From Pengzhenrongella frigida (GTDB lineage: Bacteria; Actinomycetota; Actinomycetes; Actinomycetales; Cellulomonadaceae): 64,000 bases of DNA. Positions within the stretch are counted from its first letter, which is position 1, and the number at the start of each line of letters is the position of its first letter. Below, piece after piece: positions 26,496 through 36,381 of this stretch. The stretch lies in NCBI RefSeq assembly GCF_004168625.1, contig NZ_SDWW01000002.1, positions 1 to 64,000 on the forward strand. The letters run 5' to 3'. The notes beneath the pieces are model-generated. The model ran no database searches. It worked only from the letters and a program-made list of their open reading frames with translations, and was not told the DNA's origin. Made by a program: the position numbers and the translations under genes.

Positions 26496-28121
26496 TCAGG
26501 CAGGCAGGGCGAGGTTCCTGCGGCGCATGGCCACGACGCCGGCACTGGCAAGCAACGCGCAGGCCGCGAGCAGGCCAAGCACGGGCGCCAGGCTGATGGC
26601 GACGGCGGGAGCGTTGGGCACATGCGTGAACGGCGACAGGTCGAGCAGCCACGTCGACAGGCCCAGTGAGGGACCGAACATCGGCCCCAGGAAGATGGCG
26701 GACACCACCAGCGCCCAGGACAGCCCCACCGACCACCGCGGCCACAGCGTCACGAGCGCGAGGACCGCAGCACCGAGGACCGCGATGGCGGGGAGCTGGA
26801 CCAGCGCAGCCCCGACGAGGTCGCGGAGCAGCGAGGCGGGGTGCCCCAGAGCTGGCCCACCGGTGACGACCATGGCACCCGCGAAGAGCAGGATCAGCAA
26901 CGTGGCACCGACCAACGCGTTGACGGCGTACGCAGCGAGCCAGCGAACACGGGAGACGGCGGTTCCGAGCACGGGCTCGAGCGTGCCCTGCGCCTCGTCG
27001 TGGTGCAGGCGAAGCAGAAGAGTGACGACGTAGGCGGCCACAGCCATACCGGCCATCTGCATCATCGACGCCCAGTAGGCCCCGAGCAGGTCCGCATCAC
27101 CGCCGAACGTGGCGTACCACTCGGTCGCCTCTCCCTCGGTCCCCGTGATCTGTTCGCTCAGCGCTCCGAAGACCAGGCCGAATCCGACCAGCCCGACTCC
27201 CCAGCCGAGCAACGCTCCGCGCTGCAGCCGAAAGACCAGACCAGTCGGGCTCAGCAGGCTCGATCGCGCGTGGGCGGCACCCCGGCGCTCGGGCCACATG
27301 CCCCGGCCGACGTCGCGCCTACCGACGAGGACGACGGCCACCCAGGACAACAGCCCGAGGGCGAGCAGGGAGAGACCCGCGGGCCACCACAGGTCGTCCG
27401 CGAATGGCCGCATCTGCTGGCCCCAGCCGATCGGTGAGGACCAGGCCGGCCACGCGCTGGTGACCCGCAGTGCGGCGGAGTCAACCGCGCCGAGCATGTT
27501 GCCCAGGGCCGCGAGCAGGAACGAGACCCCCAGCGCCGCACCGGCGAGACCGGTCGCCCCGCGCGTCGTCGACGCCAGCTGCGAGGTCACAGCGGCGACC
27601 CCCGTGAACGCCACGCCCACCAGTGCGATCGACGTGCCGGCCACCAGCGAACCGGTGAGGGGCTGTCCCGTGGCGAACATGGCGAGCCCGAGCAGCCCGG
27701 CCAGTACGACGTTCGCAGCGAGCGCGACGATGACAGCCGCGCCCAGCGAGGCGTAGCGGCCGACGACGCCTGCGCCCAGCATCTCCTCGCGACCGAGCTC
27801 CTCGGCCTGACGGGTATGGCGGACGACGGCGAAGACACTCATGAGGGCGGCGAGCGCCGCCAGTGTGAGCGCATCCCGGTGCAGGGTGTAGCCGCCGATG
27901 GTCGGACCTGTCACCAGGCCCAGGACCCGCATCCCCGGGTTCTCGATGACGACCTGGGTGTCGGGCATCAGGAGCTCGGGATGCTCTGCGTAGTTGTTCT
28001 CGAACATGGCGGTCGTGGCAGCCAGGAAGAAGGTCATGCCGAGGATCCATGCCGGCAGGGTGAACCGGTCGCGCCGCAGTGCGAGGCGGACCAGCCGCGT
28101 CGTGCCGGTGAAGCCGCTCAT
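26496..28121 (-). CDS. ABC-2 type permease, multidrug or polyketide exporter type
   Basis: This 541-residue membrane subunit of an ABC exporter has about twelve hydrophobic helices in two similar halves. It resembles the two-domain permeases linked to polyketide antibiotic export (tetronasin type), with GLRP-like loops and a large central polar loop around 300-330. The start ATG (28121) overlaps the ATPase stop as ATGA, so the two subunits are translationally coupled. It ends in a basic RRRNLALPA tail. No regulator of the pair is adjacent. The exported compound is unknown. Confidence 0.88.
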   Translation of the reverse strand: MSGFTGTTRLVRLALRRDRFTLPAWILGMTFFLAATTAMFENNYAEHPELLMPDTQVVIENPGMRVLGLVTGPTIGGYTLHRDALTLAALAALMSVFAVVRHTRQAEELGREEMLGAGVVGRYASLGAAVIVALAANVVLAGLLGLAMFATGQPLTGSLVAGTSIALVGVAFTGVAAVTSQLASTTRGATGLAGAALGVSFLLAALGNMLGAVDSAALRVTSAWPAWSSPIGWGQQMRPFADDLWWPAGLSLLALGLLSWVAVVLVGRRDVGRGMWPERRGAAHARSSLLSPTGLVFRLQRGALLGWGVGLVGFGLVFGALSEQITGTEGEATEWYATFGGDADLLGAYWASMMQMAGMAVAAYVVTLLLRLHHDEAQGTLEPVLGTAVSRVRWLAAYAVNALVGATLLILLFAGAMVVTGGPALGHPASLLRDLVGAALVQLPAIAVLGAAVLALVTLWPRWSVGLSWALVVSAIFLGPMFGPSLGLSTWLLDLSPFTHVPNAPAVAISLAPVLGLLAACALLASAGVVAMRRRNLALPA

Positions 28122-29056
28122 CGCGCCCTCACCACCTCGGCAGCCGCGCCGGCACCGGAGATGTCCTCGTCGTAGTGGCGCAGGAACAGCTCCTCCAGCG
28201 TGGGGGGCGAGGTGACCATGGACCGCACCTCGAGGTCGACGAGGTGCTCGAGCACGTGGTTCAGCTCGCCCGGGTCGACGCTGAACTGCGCGTGCGTGTC
28301 CTGCACCCGGGCGTCGTGCACCCCGGTCCACCGGGTCACCGACGCCAGCGGCTTGGCCGTGTCGACCACCACCGACGTGCGGGTGAGATGGCGGAGCTCG
28401 TCGAAGGTCCCGCTCTCGGCGGCCCGACCGGCGCGGATGATCGTGACGCGGTCGCACAGCGCCTCGACCTCGGACAGGATGTGGCTGGACAGCAGGATGC
28501 TCCTCCCGGCGGTACGAAGCTCCTGGACGACGTCCTGGAACACCGCCTCCATCAGGGGGTCCAGCCCGGAGGTCGGCTCGTCCAGCAGGTAGAGCTCCAC
28601 GTCGGAGGAGAACGCCGCCACGAGGGCGACCTTCTGCCGGTTGCCTTTGGAGTAGGCGCGGATCTTCTTGGTCGGGTCGAGCTGGAAGCGTTCGAGCAGC
28701 TCCTCGCGGCGGGACGGGTCGATCCCTCCCCGAAGTTCGCCGAGCAGGTCGATCACCTCACCGCCGGTGAGGTTGGGCCAGAGGTTCACCTCACCGGGGA
28801 CGTAGGCAAGACGCCGATGCAACGCCACCGCGTCGCGCCACGGGTCACCACCGAGCAGGTCGACGTGACCGTCGTCGGCGCGCAGCAACCCGAGCAGGAC
28901 GCGGATGGTGGTGGTCTTCCCGGCGCCGTTCGGCCCGAGGAAGCCGTGCACCTCGCATGTCTCGACCTGAAGGTCGAGGTGGTCGAGGGCCCGCGTCCTG
29001 GGCCCGAAGTCCTTCACAAGTCCCGAGACCGCGATCGCCGTGCGCACCGAGTCCAC
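28118..29056 (-). CDS. ABC transporter ATP-binding protein, drug-export type
   Basis: This 312-residue ATPase has Walker [10 protein letters not shown], a signature region [15 protein letters not shown] (in place of LSGGQ), Walker [14 protein letters not shown] and the H-loop LLSSHILSE. The C-terminal 80 residues are the regulatory extension common in DrrA-like exporters. The signature YSKGNRQK is typical of the subfamily that pairs with ABC-2 permeases. The GTG start has an AGGAAG site close upstream. It is the first gene of the two-gene exporter operon. Confidence 0.92.
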   Translation of the reverse strand: MDSVRTAIAVSGLVKDFGPRTRALDHLDLQVETCEVHGFLGPNGAGKTTTIRVLLGLLRADDGHVDLLGGDPWRDAVALHRRLAYVPGEVNLWPNLTGGEVIDLLGELRGGIDPSRREELLERFQLDPTKKIRAYSKGNRQKVALVAAFSSDVELYLLDEPTSGLDPLMEAVFQDVVQELRTAGRSILLSSHILSEVEALCDRVTIIRAGRAAESGTFDELRHLTRTSVVVDTAKPLASVTRWTGVHDARVQDTHAQFSVDPGELNHVLEHLVDLEVRSMVTSPPTLEELFLRHYDEDISGAGAAAEVVRAR

Positions 29057-29170
29057 TTCCTTCCATGCCTGGGTCCTGGAGGTCCGACGACTCCACCTTC
29101 AGAAGACCGCGCCCGCGCGTGGATCGAACAGGGCCGAACGTCACCAGGCGACCGCCACCTGAACGCGCAG

Positions 29171-30217
29171 CTAGGAGCTGAGCGCGGTGAGCGCGGTGAG
29201 CAGGTTGAGGCCGACTCGGTCGACGCTGCGCAGGTCGTTGGCCAGGGCGACCGTGCCGACACCGACGGCCGGCACGAACCCGGCGAACGCGCGGAAGCCC
29301 CCGGTGCCGCCGTTGTGCCAGAGCACGACGTCGTCGCCCCGCACCCGCACCCGCAGCCAGCCGAGCCCGATGCCGAGTCGCTTGCCGGGGCGGCGCTCCT
29401 GGTGGGTGAGTGCGATCGCCGGTCCGAGGGGCGTGTCCTCCGGGCGAAGCTGGGCCTGCAGGAAGGTGAGCAGATCGGTGGCGGTGGAGCGCAGCGCACC
29501 AGCGCCGGGGAGGCCGGCGACCTCCCAGTGGCCGGTGGTCCGGCGGCGCCGGCGGTGGCCGACGGCCTCGTGCTCGGTCTGCTCCCGGTCGGGGAGGAGC
29601 ACCGTGTCTGCCATCCCGAGCGGTTCGCAGACCCGTGAGCGCACCAGTTCGCCGAAGTCGCGGCTGTCGGCTGCGGCGACCAGCGCGTGGCCCAGCACGC
29701 CAGCGCCGAAGTTGGAGTAGGCGATGCGGCCGGTGCCGGGGGTGCGGCGCAGCCTCGTGCGGGCCAGCGCCGTGAGCAGCGCGGCGCGGTCGATCGCCTC
29801 CCACGGGTCGCCGTCGCGGGCCTTCCACTGGGTCCGGACCGCGGCGGGGAGCGGCATCGGGTTCCTGGGCAATCCCGCGGTGTGGGTCGCCAGGTGCTCG
29901 ACGGTGATCGCGGCGCCGTCGCGGGTCGGGACGTCCACCTCCGGCAGCAGGTCGCCGACCGGCGTGTCCAGCGACAGCTCGCCGCGAGTGACGGCCTCGG
30001 CGAGCAGCAACGCGGTGAACACCTTGGTGACCGAGCCGATCTCGAACAGGCTGTCCGCGGTGGGCGGCGGGCCGTCAGGTGCGCGGACGCGCCCGATCGG
30101 CACGACGGACCGCGCGCCCGCAGACGTCACCGCCCCCACCACCAGCCCGACGTGCTGCTGGCCGTGCCGGGCGGCGATGCGCTCGACGGCCTCATCGAGT
30201 GCGCCACGGTCCATCAC
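29171..30217 (-). CDS. Serine hydrolase, beta-lactamase family
   Basis: This 348-residue class C beta-lactamase-fold protein has SVTK as the nucleophile motif (FEIGSVTKVFTALLLAEAV), YSNFGAGVLG as the Tyr motif and LATHTAGLP as a conserved loop. HNGGTGGFRAFAGF near the end matches the KTG-equivalent HxG motif. No secretion signal is visible. GTG 30217 and ATG 30214 are adjacent starts; the GGAGG seven bases before the GTG favours 30217. It is probably an esterase or peptidase rather than a lactamase. It is the second such hydrolase in the window. Confidence 0.87.
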   Translation of the reverse strand: MMDRGALDEAVERIAARHGQQHVGLVVGAVTSAGARSVVPIGRVRAPDGPPPTADSLFEIGSVTKVFTALLLAEAVTRGELSLDTPVGDLLPEVDVPTRDGAAITVEHLATHTAGLPRNPMPLPAAVRTQWKARDGDPWEAIDRAALLTALARTRLRRTPGTGRIAYSNFGAGVLGHALVAAADSRDFGELVRSRVCEPLGMADTVLLPDREQTEHEAVGHRRRRRTTGHWEVAGLPGAGALRSTATDLLTFLQAQLRPEDTPLGPAIALTHQERRPGKRLGIGLGWLRVRVRGDDVVLWHNGGTGGFRAFAGFVPAVGVGTVALANDLRSVDRVGLNLLTALTALSS

Positions 30218-30503
30218 GCGCTCTCCTCCGTTCGTCGGCTCGCTGGAACAGGTGCTGCGACGTCGATCACGGCGTTCGGGTGCAGGGCCAAGTCCATGAC
30301 GCGATCTCTCTGTTCGGATGACGAAAAGGGACCAGGGGAGCAGGCAGACGGCGCGATCCCGCCCGCGTCAACCCTCGTGCATCCGGCGTCCGTCTGGCCG
30401 TGAATTCGGACATGGAAGGCACGCGAGTGACCCCCTGGCCTGGTGCGTGTGGGGGTCGGTCGACGCCTGACCTCGCCGGATCGGGTGCCGGACGGCGATC
30501 ACC

Positions 30504-30728
30504 TCAGGACGTGAAGTCGCATTCGCACAGCACGTTGAACTCCACCACTCGGTCGCCCTCCTCGGGCCTGGCCCACGCCGTCGCTTCGGCTCGCGTTGCG
30601 AAGTGGCGACCCACGAGTCGCCCGTTCGCCATCAGGACGCCCACCTCGATGGCCTCACGCGGGTCGTCGACGTCCGCAAGGACTGTCGGGTCCACGACCT
30701 TCCCGTCCTGCACGGCCTCGGTGCTCAT
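30504..30728 (-). CDS. Small conserved-looking hypothetical protein
   Basis: This 74-residue acidic protein starts MSTEAVQDGKVVDP and contains VGVLMANGRLVGRHFATRAEATAWARPEEGDRVVEFN, a pattern that could form a small alpha/beta fold. It ends CECDFTS. No family is recognised. The reading frame has normal codon bias and no overlapping better gene, so it is likely real. The 286 bp between it and the serine hydrolase start hold no gene I can support. Confidence 0.55.
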   Translation of the reverse strand: MSTEAVQDGKVVDPTVLADVDDPREAIEVGVLMANGRLVGRHFATRAEATAWARPEEGDRVVEFNVLCECDFTS

Positions 30729-30809
30729 GGTGCCGCCCTTCCGGTCGACGGGCTCGCGACGATCGCCATACCTACCGTGCGCAGCGCCGTCGGTGGTGTC
30801 AACTGTGGG

Positions 30810-31030
30810 CTAGCTCGGGCTGGCTGCGTTCTCGGCGCGGCGCGTCAGGCGAAGCGGGACGACCAGCCAGTAGCTCAGGAGCAGGACGAGTACCGCCCCG
30901 CCCGCGATCAACGCCCCAGCAGGACCCACCACGACGTCGAACACGAACAAGGTGGTGCCCGCGATCAGCAGCGCGATAGGAACCCGGCAACCCCAGGCGT
31001 CGACTCGACCGCCCGCCTGATCCGGACGGG
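30810..31030 (-). pseudogene. Small two-helix membrane protein remnant without a start
   Basis: On the minus strand the frame ending at TAG 30810-30812 reads two clear membrane segments, VPIALLIAGTTLFVFDVV and AGALIAGGAVLVLLLSYWLVV, then a basic end PLRLTRRAENAASPS. Between this and the in-frame stop of the DHFR-fold gene (31041) there is no ATG, GTG or TTG ahead of the first helix. Either the 5' end is lost or shifted, or a TTG or GTG inside helix one is used. The short length and clean hydrophobicity favour a decayed gene. Confidence 0.35.
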
Positions 31031-31040
31031 GCGACCACGC

Positions 31041-31658
31041 TCAGCCCGCGTCGGAGCGCCGATACGTGTTGACCAGGACTCCGGATGGCAGGGCGCGGGT
31101 GTCGGCCAGGGTGAGTCTGGCGAGCGGGAACCCGTCCGAGAACAACCTCTTGCCGGTACCCAGCACGAGCGGGTAGACGGCGAGCCGGTATTCGTCGACC
31201 AGGTCGTGCGCGGCCAGCGTCCTGATCAGCCTGGTGCTTCCCCACACGCGGATCTCCCCGCTCGCCTCCGCTCGCAGCTTCTTCACCGCGGCCGGCACGT
31301 CGGGGCCGAGGAGCTGCGAGTTCTGCCAGCCGACTTCGGTCAGCGTCCGCGACGCTACGTACTTGGGGATGCGGTTGTACCTCCTGGCCAGTTCCCCAGC
31401 GAGGCCCTTGGCGTTCTCGTCCCATACGCCCCAGGATCTGGCGAAGATCTCGTAGGTCTTGCGGCCGAGCAGCAGCGCCTCGGCCCTGCTCTCCCAGTCC
31501 CCGATGATCTTGGCGCCCTCCTCGTCGCCGTACTTGGCGTCGTAGTCGGCTGCCCAGCCGGCGTGCTCGAAGCCACCTTCGCGGTCCTCGTTCGGGCCGC
31601 CCCCCGCCTGGACGACTCCATCGAGGGTGATGAACGCTTGCATCACGATCGTCCCCAC
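31041..31658 (-). CDS. Dihydrofolate reductase-fold protein (RibD C-terminal type)
   Basis: This 205-residue protein of the RibD_C/DHFR superfamily begins VMQAFITLDGVVQAGGG and includes LLLGRKTYEIFARSWG, the NADPH-binding region, plus IRVWGSTRLIRTL and LAVYPLVLGTGKRLF. Proteins of this group are NADPH-dependent reductases of unknown substrate, distinct from folA. The start is a GTG at 31658 with GAGGAG upstream. It stands alone, next to the cyclic-di-GMP gene cluster, without evident linkage. Confidence 0.88.
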   Translation of the reverse strand: MGTIVMQAFITLDGVVQAGGGPNEDREGGFEHAGWAADYDAKYGDEEGAKIIGDWESRAEALLLGRKTYEIFARSWGVWDENAKGLAGELARRYNRIPKYVASRTLTEVGWQNSQLLGPDVPAAVKKLRAEASGEIRVWGSTRLIRTLAAHDLVDEYRLAVYPLVLGTGKRLFSDGFPLARLTLADTRALPSGVLVNTYRRSDAG

Positions 31659-31712
31659 ATTGGTCTCCTCAGTGAGATAGCACCGAGCCGGGTCGCGGCA
31701 TGGCGTGCATCT

Positions 31713-33527
31713 TCAGATGATCTGCGCGGCAAACTCACGGGCGGTCAGGGGGCGGGCAAAGAGGAAGCCTTGGGCGTGCTCGCAGCCGATGCCGACGACT
31801 TCCTCGCGTTGTTCGGCGGTCTCGACGCCTTCGGCGGTCACTGTCATGCCCAGGACGTGGGTCAGATGCGTGACGGCTGTCACGATCGCGGATGCGGGCG
31901 CGTCACGTCCCAGGTTCGCAACGAAGCTCTGGTCGATCTTGACGATGTCGACGGGGAACTGCTGAAGGTAGTTCAACGAGCAGTAGCCGGTCCCGAAGTC
32001 ATCCAGGGCGAGGCGCACACCGAGTGCTTTCAGCTCACCGAGCACCCGGCGCGCGCGGTCGCCTTCGTCGATGAAGACGGACTCGGTCACCTCAAGCACC
32101 AAGGCGGCGGGCTCCATCGCCGTCTCGGCCAGCACCTTGGCGACCATGGCGACGAAGCCCGGTCCCATCAGCTGACGGGGCGAGACGTTCACGGACAGGT
32201 CGAGCGGTTGGTCGGTGTACTCGGCCAACCATCGACCCCGTTCCCGGCAGGCGCGTTCCAGCACCCAGGCGCCGATCTCCGTGATGAGTCCGCATTGCTC
32301 GGCGACGGCCACCGTCGTCAAAGCTGGAACGGCGCCCCGGCTGGGGCTCGTCCATCGCAGCAACGCCTCGGCTCCGGTCACCACCGCGTCCGCGGCCCGG
32401 ACGATCGGCTGGTACGCCACATCCAGCTCGCCCTGAGATAGCGCCAGTTGCAGGTCCCGCTCCAGCTGGTTCCGCACGTGAGCCGGGTCGGTGACTCTCA
32501 GGTCGATCACCTGGTTGGCTGCGCCCGGCAGGCGCTTGGTCTGGTACATCGACATGGAGGCGTCGAGCACCAATGCGTCGGCCATCGCCTCCGCCGGACC
32601 GTCGTAGGCGATGCCCACGCTGGCGGTCAGGGCGAGCTGCCCACCCGGGACGGTGAACGGTGCAGCGAACGCCTCGATGATTCGGCTGACGAGCACGTCG
32701 GCATCGGAGGTGTGCGACAGGTCCTCGCAGAGGAAGACGAACTCGTCCGCTGACACGCGGGCCAACGTGTCGCCGGGGCGCAGCAGCGCCGAAAGCCGCT
32801 CCGCGACGGACTTGAGCAGCTGGTCGCCGGTACTGTCCCCGTAGGCGTCTTCGACGGCCCGGAAACGGTCGAGATCCACGAAGAGCACGGCCGCCGGTCG
32901 GTGCCAGCGTTGGCTGCGCTGACTGGCATGCTCCAGGCGCTCCTGCAGCAGCGTTCGGTTCGCCAGTCCGGTCAGCGCATCGTGCAGTGATTTGTCGCGG
33001 AGCCACTCTGCGGCCTGCAGTGCCTCCTCCCGCGCTTGTGCGTTGAGCAGATAGGCCGCGGCCACGTCTGCGAGCGTCTGCGCGGCGACCTCGGACTCCA
33101 AATCGAGTGAGCCCGGGACGTCGCGGTACAGATCGAGCGCCCCCAGGCGTCCGTCGTCGTGGCGCAGCGGGAATGTGAACACCGCTGCCAGGTTCGCTGC
33201 CCTCGCCGCGGGACCGAACCGTGGATAGCGGTCATCCGCCGCGAGGTCCGGGACGGCGATCGCGGTGCCTCGCTCGAACGCAGTCAGGCACGGACCCTCG
33301 CCGAGCTCGGTCTGCAACCGTTCGAAAGCCAACGCGTCGCCGCTGGATGCCGCGACGTATCGCGGACCCAACCCGGTGGCGATCAGCGTGACCCCCGCCC
33401 CCGACACCGGCAGAACGTCCACGATCCGCTCCACCAGGTGTTCCAGGATGGCCTGGATCGGGAACGACGTCAGCATGGTCCGGGCGAAGTCGCTGAGCAC
33501 CGATGACAGACCCTCCTGGTGGACCAT
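31713..33527 (-). CDS. GAF, degenerate GGDEF and EAL protein (c-di-GMP phosphodiesterase)
   Basis: This 604-residue protein has GAF (about residues 15-165), GGDEF (175-335) and EAL (345-600) domains. The cyclase motif is SADEF (LARVSADEFVFL) instead of GGDEF, so synthesis is unlikely, although the RPGD inhibitory-site motif five residues before is kept. The EAL domain has GAEALLRW, LVLEVTESVF, LALDDFGTGYCSLNYLQQ and VKIDQSFV, the residues needed for metal binding and hydrolysis of c-di-GMP to pGpG. The start at 33527 has a GGGAGGAG site; the frame before it is not native. No membrane segment is present. It is likely a cytoplasmic, GAF-signalled phosphodiesterase. Confidence 0.92.
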   Translation of the reverse strand: MVHQEGLSSVLSDFARTMLTSFPIQAILEHLVERIVDVLPVSGAGVTLIATGLGPRYVAASSGDALAFERLQTELGEGPCLTAFERGTAIAVPDLAADDRYPRFGPAARAANLAAVFTFPLRHDDGRLGALDLYRDVPGSLDLESEVAAQTLADVAAAYLLNAQAREEALQAAEWLRDKSLHDALTGLANRTLLQERLEHASQRSQRWHRPAAVLFVDLDRFRAVEDAYGDSTGDQLLKSVAERLSALLRPGDTLARVSADEFVFLCEDLSHTSDADVLVSRIIEAFAAPFTVPGGQLALTASVGIAYDGPAEAMADALVLDASMSMYQTKRLPGAANQVIDLRVTDPAHVRNQLERDLQLALSQGELDVAYQPIVRAADAVVTGAEALLRWTSPSRGAVPALTTVAVAEQCGLITEIGAWVLERACRERGRWLAEYTDQPLDLSVNVSPRQLMGPGFVAMVAKVLAETAMEPAALVLEVTESVFIDEGDRARRVLGELKALGVRLALDDFGTGYCSLNYLQQFPVDIVKIDQSFVANLGRDAPASAIVTAVTHLTHVLGMTVTAEGVETAEQREEVVGIGCEHAQGFLFARPLTAREFAAQII

Positions 33528-33645
33528 GTCTCCTCCCGGCAGCCGTGCCCCGCTGCGCCCTGGCCTGGACACTTTCATGGTAAGCAGCGGCCCGTTCCAT
33601 GACCAGGGTCTCGTTGGCGTCCGTCGCACGAGCCAGCCGGACCGG

Positions 33646-36066
33646 CTATGTCCCGATGACTCGGTCACCGCCTCCGCGTTTGGCCTGGTACATGACCTTG
33701 TCGGCGCGAGCGATCGTTTCGTCCACGTTCTCCCCGGGAACCGCGAGCGTCACGCCGATACTCATCGTTGCGGTGACCGTCGCTGCGTCGGTGTGGATGG
33801 GTTGGGCGACCGCTCGGCGGATCTTCTCGGCGATCGTCGCCGCGTCCGCGAGATCGTGAACGCCGTCGAGCAGAACGAGCAGCTCGTCCCCGCCGATGCG
33901 AGCGGCGAGGTCCCCGCTGCGCAGGCACGAGGTGACGCGGTCGGCGACGGTGTGCAGGACGGTATCGCCGCAGGCGTGGCCGTACTCGTCGTTGATGTTC
34001 TTGAATCCGTCGATATCGCAGAACAGGACCGCGGCCTCAATGCCCGTGCGACGGGGATGGCTGATCACGGTCGCGACCCGCTCAAGCACCTCGTGGCGGT
34101 TCAGTAGCCCGGTGAGCTGGTCGAACCGCGCCCGGGTCTCGAGCTCAGCCTCGGCGGCGACCTCGGCGTCGATGATGCGCAGGGACGCCACGATGCCGTT
34201 CTGGGCGCCGTCCTGGTCGAAGAACCGCCGCGTGTGCACCTGGACCCAGTGGTGGCTGAGGTCGACGGCTTGGATGCGCGCGCGGAAGAGGTTGTCATCG
34301 CCGGTGTAGAGACCCGCCTCGCAGCTGGTGCGGTCATCCTCGTGGACGAAGTCGGCGATCTGGCGGCTCAGCCAGTCCTCCTGCGACCAACCGAGGGTCG
34401 ACGTGAGCGACGGCGTGACCCATTTCACGACTCCGTCGCGCAGGTGCACCACGACGTCGGAGAGGTTCTCCGCCAGGAGGCGATGCATCTCCTCGGAAAC
34501 CGCAAGTGCCTCGACCATGGCATGCCGGTCGGTGACATCTCGCCAGGTAGAGGACACACCGTTGTCGGTCCGCACCGCCTGGAAGTCGTATCTGCGCTGC
34601 GCGCCGCCCATGAGCTCCTGTTCGTAGGCGAAGTCCTCGACCCGCAGCGGTTCACCCGTTTCCATGACCCGCCGGAACATCTCCAGGATGCCGGAGTGGA
34701 GGTGGCCCGGCTGCACGTCCAGAAGTCGCGCCCCGACCAGCTCCTCCCGGGACATCCCGAGGTAGTCGCAGGCGGCCGGGTTGACCTCCACGAAGACGAA
34801 GTCGGCGATCTGACGGGCCTCGTCGCGGACGACCTCGAGCAGCACGTGCGGGTCGAACTCCGTGTCCAGCGTGGCCTGCAACCGGAGCCGGGCGGCCATC
34901 AGCTCGTCGATGTCCTGCACGCCTCCCACCACGCCGAGGAGGGTTCCCGCCGCGTCGAAGACGGGTCGGGCACGGCCAATGACCCACCTATAGGTTCCGG
35001 AGTTCGTCCGCATCCGCATCACGTCGCCCCGCTGGAACACGTCCTTGCCGTGGAACACCCCGGTGCGCTGGGCCTCGGTGCGCTCTCGGTCTTCTGGGTG
35101 CACGAGGTCGGACAACACGGTGCCGACGAGCTCCTCGGGCGCCCATCCGAGGACGCCCTTGATTGCGGGGGAGATCCAGGTCGCGTGGTGGTCGGGCCCC
35201 ACCTCGAGCAAGGCCTCGGATGCCCCCTCCACCAGCGAGCGGTAGTGGCGCTCGGAGTCGGCCAGTGCCTTCTCGACCCGCACACGGTCGGTGACATCCA
35301 CGATCTGCGCGATGAAGTACTGCACGGTCATGTCGTCGTTGCGCACGCATGACACCGACAGATCGCCCCAGAGCACGGAGCCGTCGGGCTTGAGGTAGCG
35401 CTTGCGCAGGTGGAAGGACGGAATTCGCCCAGCGGCGACGTCGGCGAAAAGACCCTCGCCGACGGCGACGTCGTCCGGATGGGTCAGTTCCTGCCACGTC
35501 GAGCTCAGCATGCGTTCGGTGTCGCGACCCAGCATCTGACACATCGCGGGATTGACGAGCAGGAATCGCCCGTCGGCGGACTCCAGGCACATCCCGATGG
35601 TCGCGTTCTCGGTCAGGAGGCGGAACCGTTCTTCGGAGCGAAGTCGGGCGTTCTCCGACTCGATCTGCGCGGTGAGGTCCCTCATCGACCCGACCGCGCC
35701 GACGGTTCCGAGCTCATTGGTGAACGGCTGCATCGACGACTCGACCCACAGGTATCGGCCATCCCTGGTCCTTAGCCGGAACACTCCCCGTCCGGGACGT
35801 CCGGCGTACACCTGGTCCCTCAGCGCTGACGCCGCCTCGCGATCGTCCGGGTGCCACAGGTGCGCGGTGGTCCGGCCCACGAGTTCGTGCGGCGCCCACC
35901 CGAGCATCCCGGTCACGGCCGGTGATACCCATTGCACGACGCCGGCGACCGTGTGGATCATGACGTCCATCGAGTTCTCGACGAGGACCCGGTAGAGGTC
36001 TGCATCCACGTCACCGCGCAACGTTGCGGACTGCTCCTGGTCCGGCCGGTCCGTCGCCGCCATCAC
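33646..36066 (-). CDS. Multi-PAS diguanylate cyclase
   Basis: This 806-residue cytoplasmic sensor has about five PAS domains (near residues 20-135, 140-265, 270-390, 395-510 and 515-635), seen from repeats such as PAVTGMLGWAPHELVG and PAIKGVLGWAPEELVG, followed by a GGDEF domain (645-800). The active site is RIGGDELLVLL, with an RSGD inhibitory site five residues before it. It should make c-di-GMP from two GTP. No transmembrane helix is visible. Start codons GTG 36066 and ATG 36063 are adjacent; a 35-codon ORF ending at TGATG just upstream may couple translation. The EAL gene follows 118 bp downstream on the same strand. Confidence 0.92.
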   Translation of the reverse strand: MMAATDRPDQEQSATLRGDVDADLYRVLVENSMDVMIHTVAGVVQWVSPAVTGMLGWAPHELVGRTTAHLWHPDDREAASALRDQVYAGRPGRGVFRLRTRDGRYLWVESSMQPFTNELGTVGAVGSMRDLTAQIESENARLRSEERFRLLTENATIGMCLESADGRFLLVNPAMCQMLGRDTERMLSSTWQELTHPDDVAVGEGLFADVAAGRIPSFHLRKRYLKPDGSVLWGDLSVSCVRNDDMTVQYFIAQIVDVTDRVRVEKALADSERHYRSLVEGASEALLEVGPDHHATWISPAIKGVLGWAPEELVGTVLSDLVHPEDRERTEAQRTGVFHGKDVFQRGDVMRMRTNSGTYRWVIGRARPVFDAAGTLLGVVGGVQDIDELMAARLRLQATLDTEFDPHVLLEVVRDEARQIADFVFVEVNPAACDYLGMSREELVGARLLDVQPGHLHSGILEMFRRVMETGEPLRVEDFAYEQELMGGAQRRYDFQAVRTDNGVSSTWRDVTDRHAMVEALAVSEEMHRLLAENLSDVVVHLRDGVVKWVTPSLTSTLGWSQEDWLSRQIADFVHEDDRTSCEAGLYTGDDNLFRARIQAVDLSHHWVQVHTRRFFDQDGAQNGIVASLRIIDAEVAAEAELETRARFDQLTGLLNRHEVLERVATVISHPRRTGIEAAVLFCDIDGFKNINDEYGHACGDTVLHTVADRVTSCLRSGDLAARIGGDELLVLLDGVHDLADAATIAEKIRRAVAQPIHTDAATVTATMSIGVTLAVPGENVDETIARADKVMYQAKRGGGDRVIGT

Positions 36067-36170
36067 ACAGCCGATCCGTGAACGACACGAACCGCCTGCG
36101 CGGCGGAACTGCGATCCAGCGCCAGCATCACGGCGACCGACTCGCTGGTCCAGATGCGGTCTCGTCCCAT
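36063..36170 (-). CDS. 35-codon ORF coupled to the PAS-GGDEF gene
   Basis: A GGGGGTG site eight bases upstream precedes ATG 36170. The product reads MGRDRIWTSESVAVMLALD and ends VVHGSAV. Its TGA overlaps ATG 36063 of the PAS-GGDEF gene as TGATG, an arrangement typical of translational coupling. It is too short to classify; it could be a leader peptide or the remnant of a gene. The 211 bp from here to the divergent GGDEF gene at 36382 hold only promoter-like sequence. Confidence 0.35.
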   Translation of the reverse strand: MGRDRIWTSESVAVMLALDRSSAAQAVRVVHGSAV

Positions 36171-36381
36171 GGTCTGCACCCCCAAGGGGACACTCACTGA
36201 GGCGGCGTACTTCGGCCAGGATACGACGACGCCCGGGGTTTGGACCGGGCGATCTGGCGGCACGAGAGGGAGCCTCCCGCCGACCCGTTCATGAACCCAC
36301 CTGACGGGTCGATAGAGATGGTGTGGACGTTTCCGGGGTGGCAGAGGGCGGTCGCGGCGCTCAGTCGCCCGCGGCACGGGC

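Noticed and set aside
16687-30217. Two beta-lactamase-fold proteins as antibiotic resistance genes
   Set aside because: Both have SxxK and YxN motifs but no secretion signal, and belong to the broad serine hydrolase/esterase group, so a resistance call is not supported.
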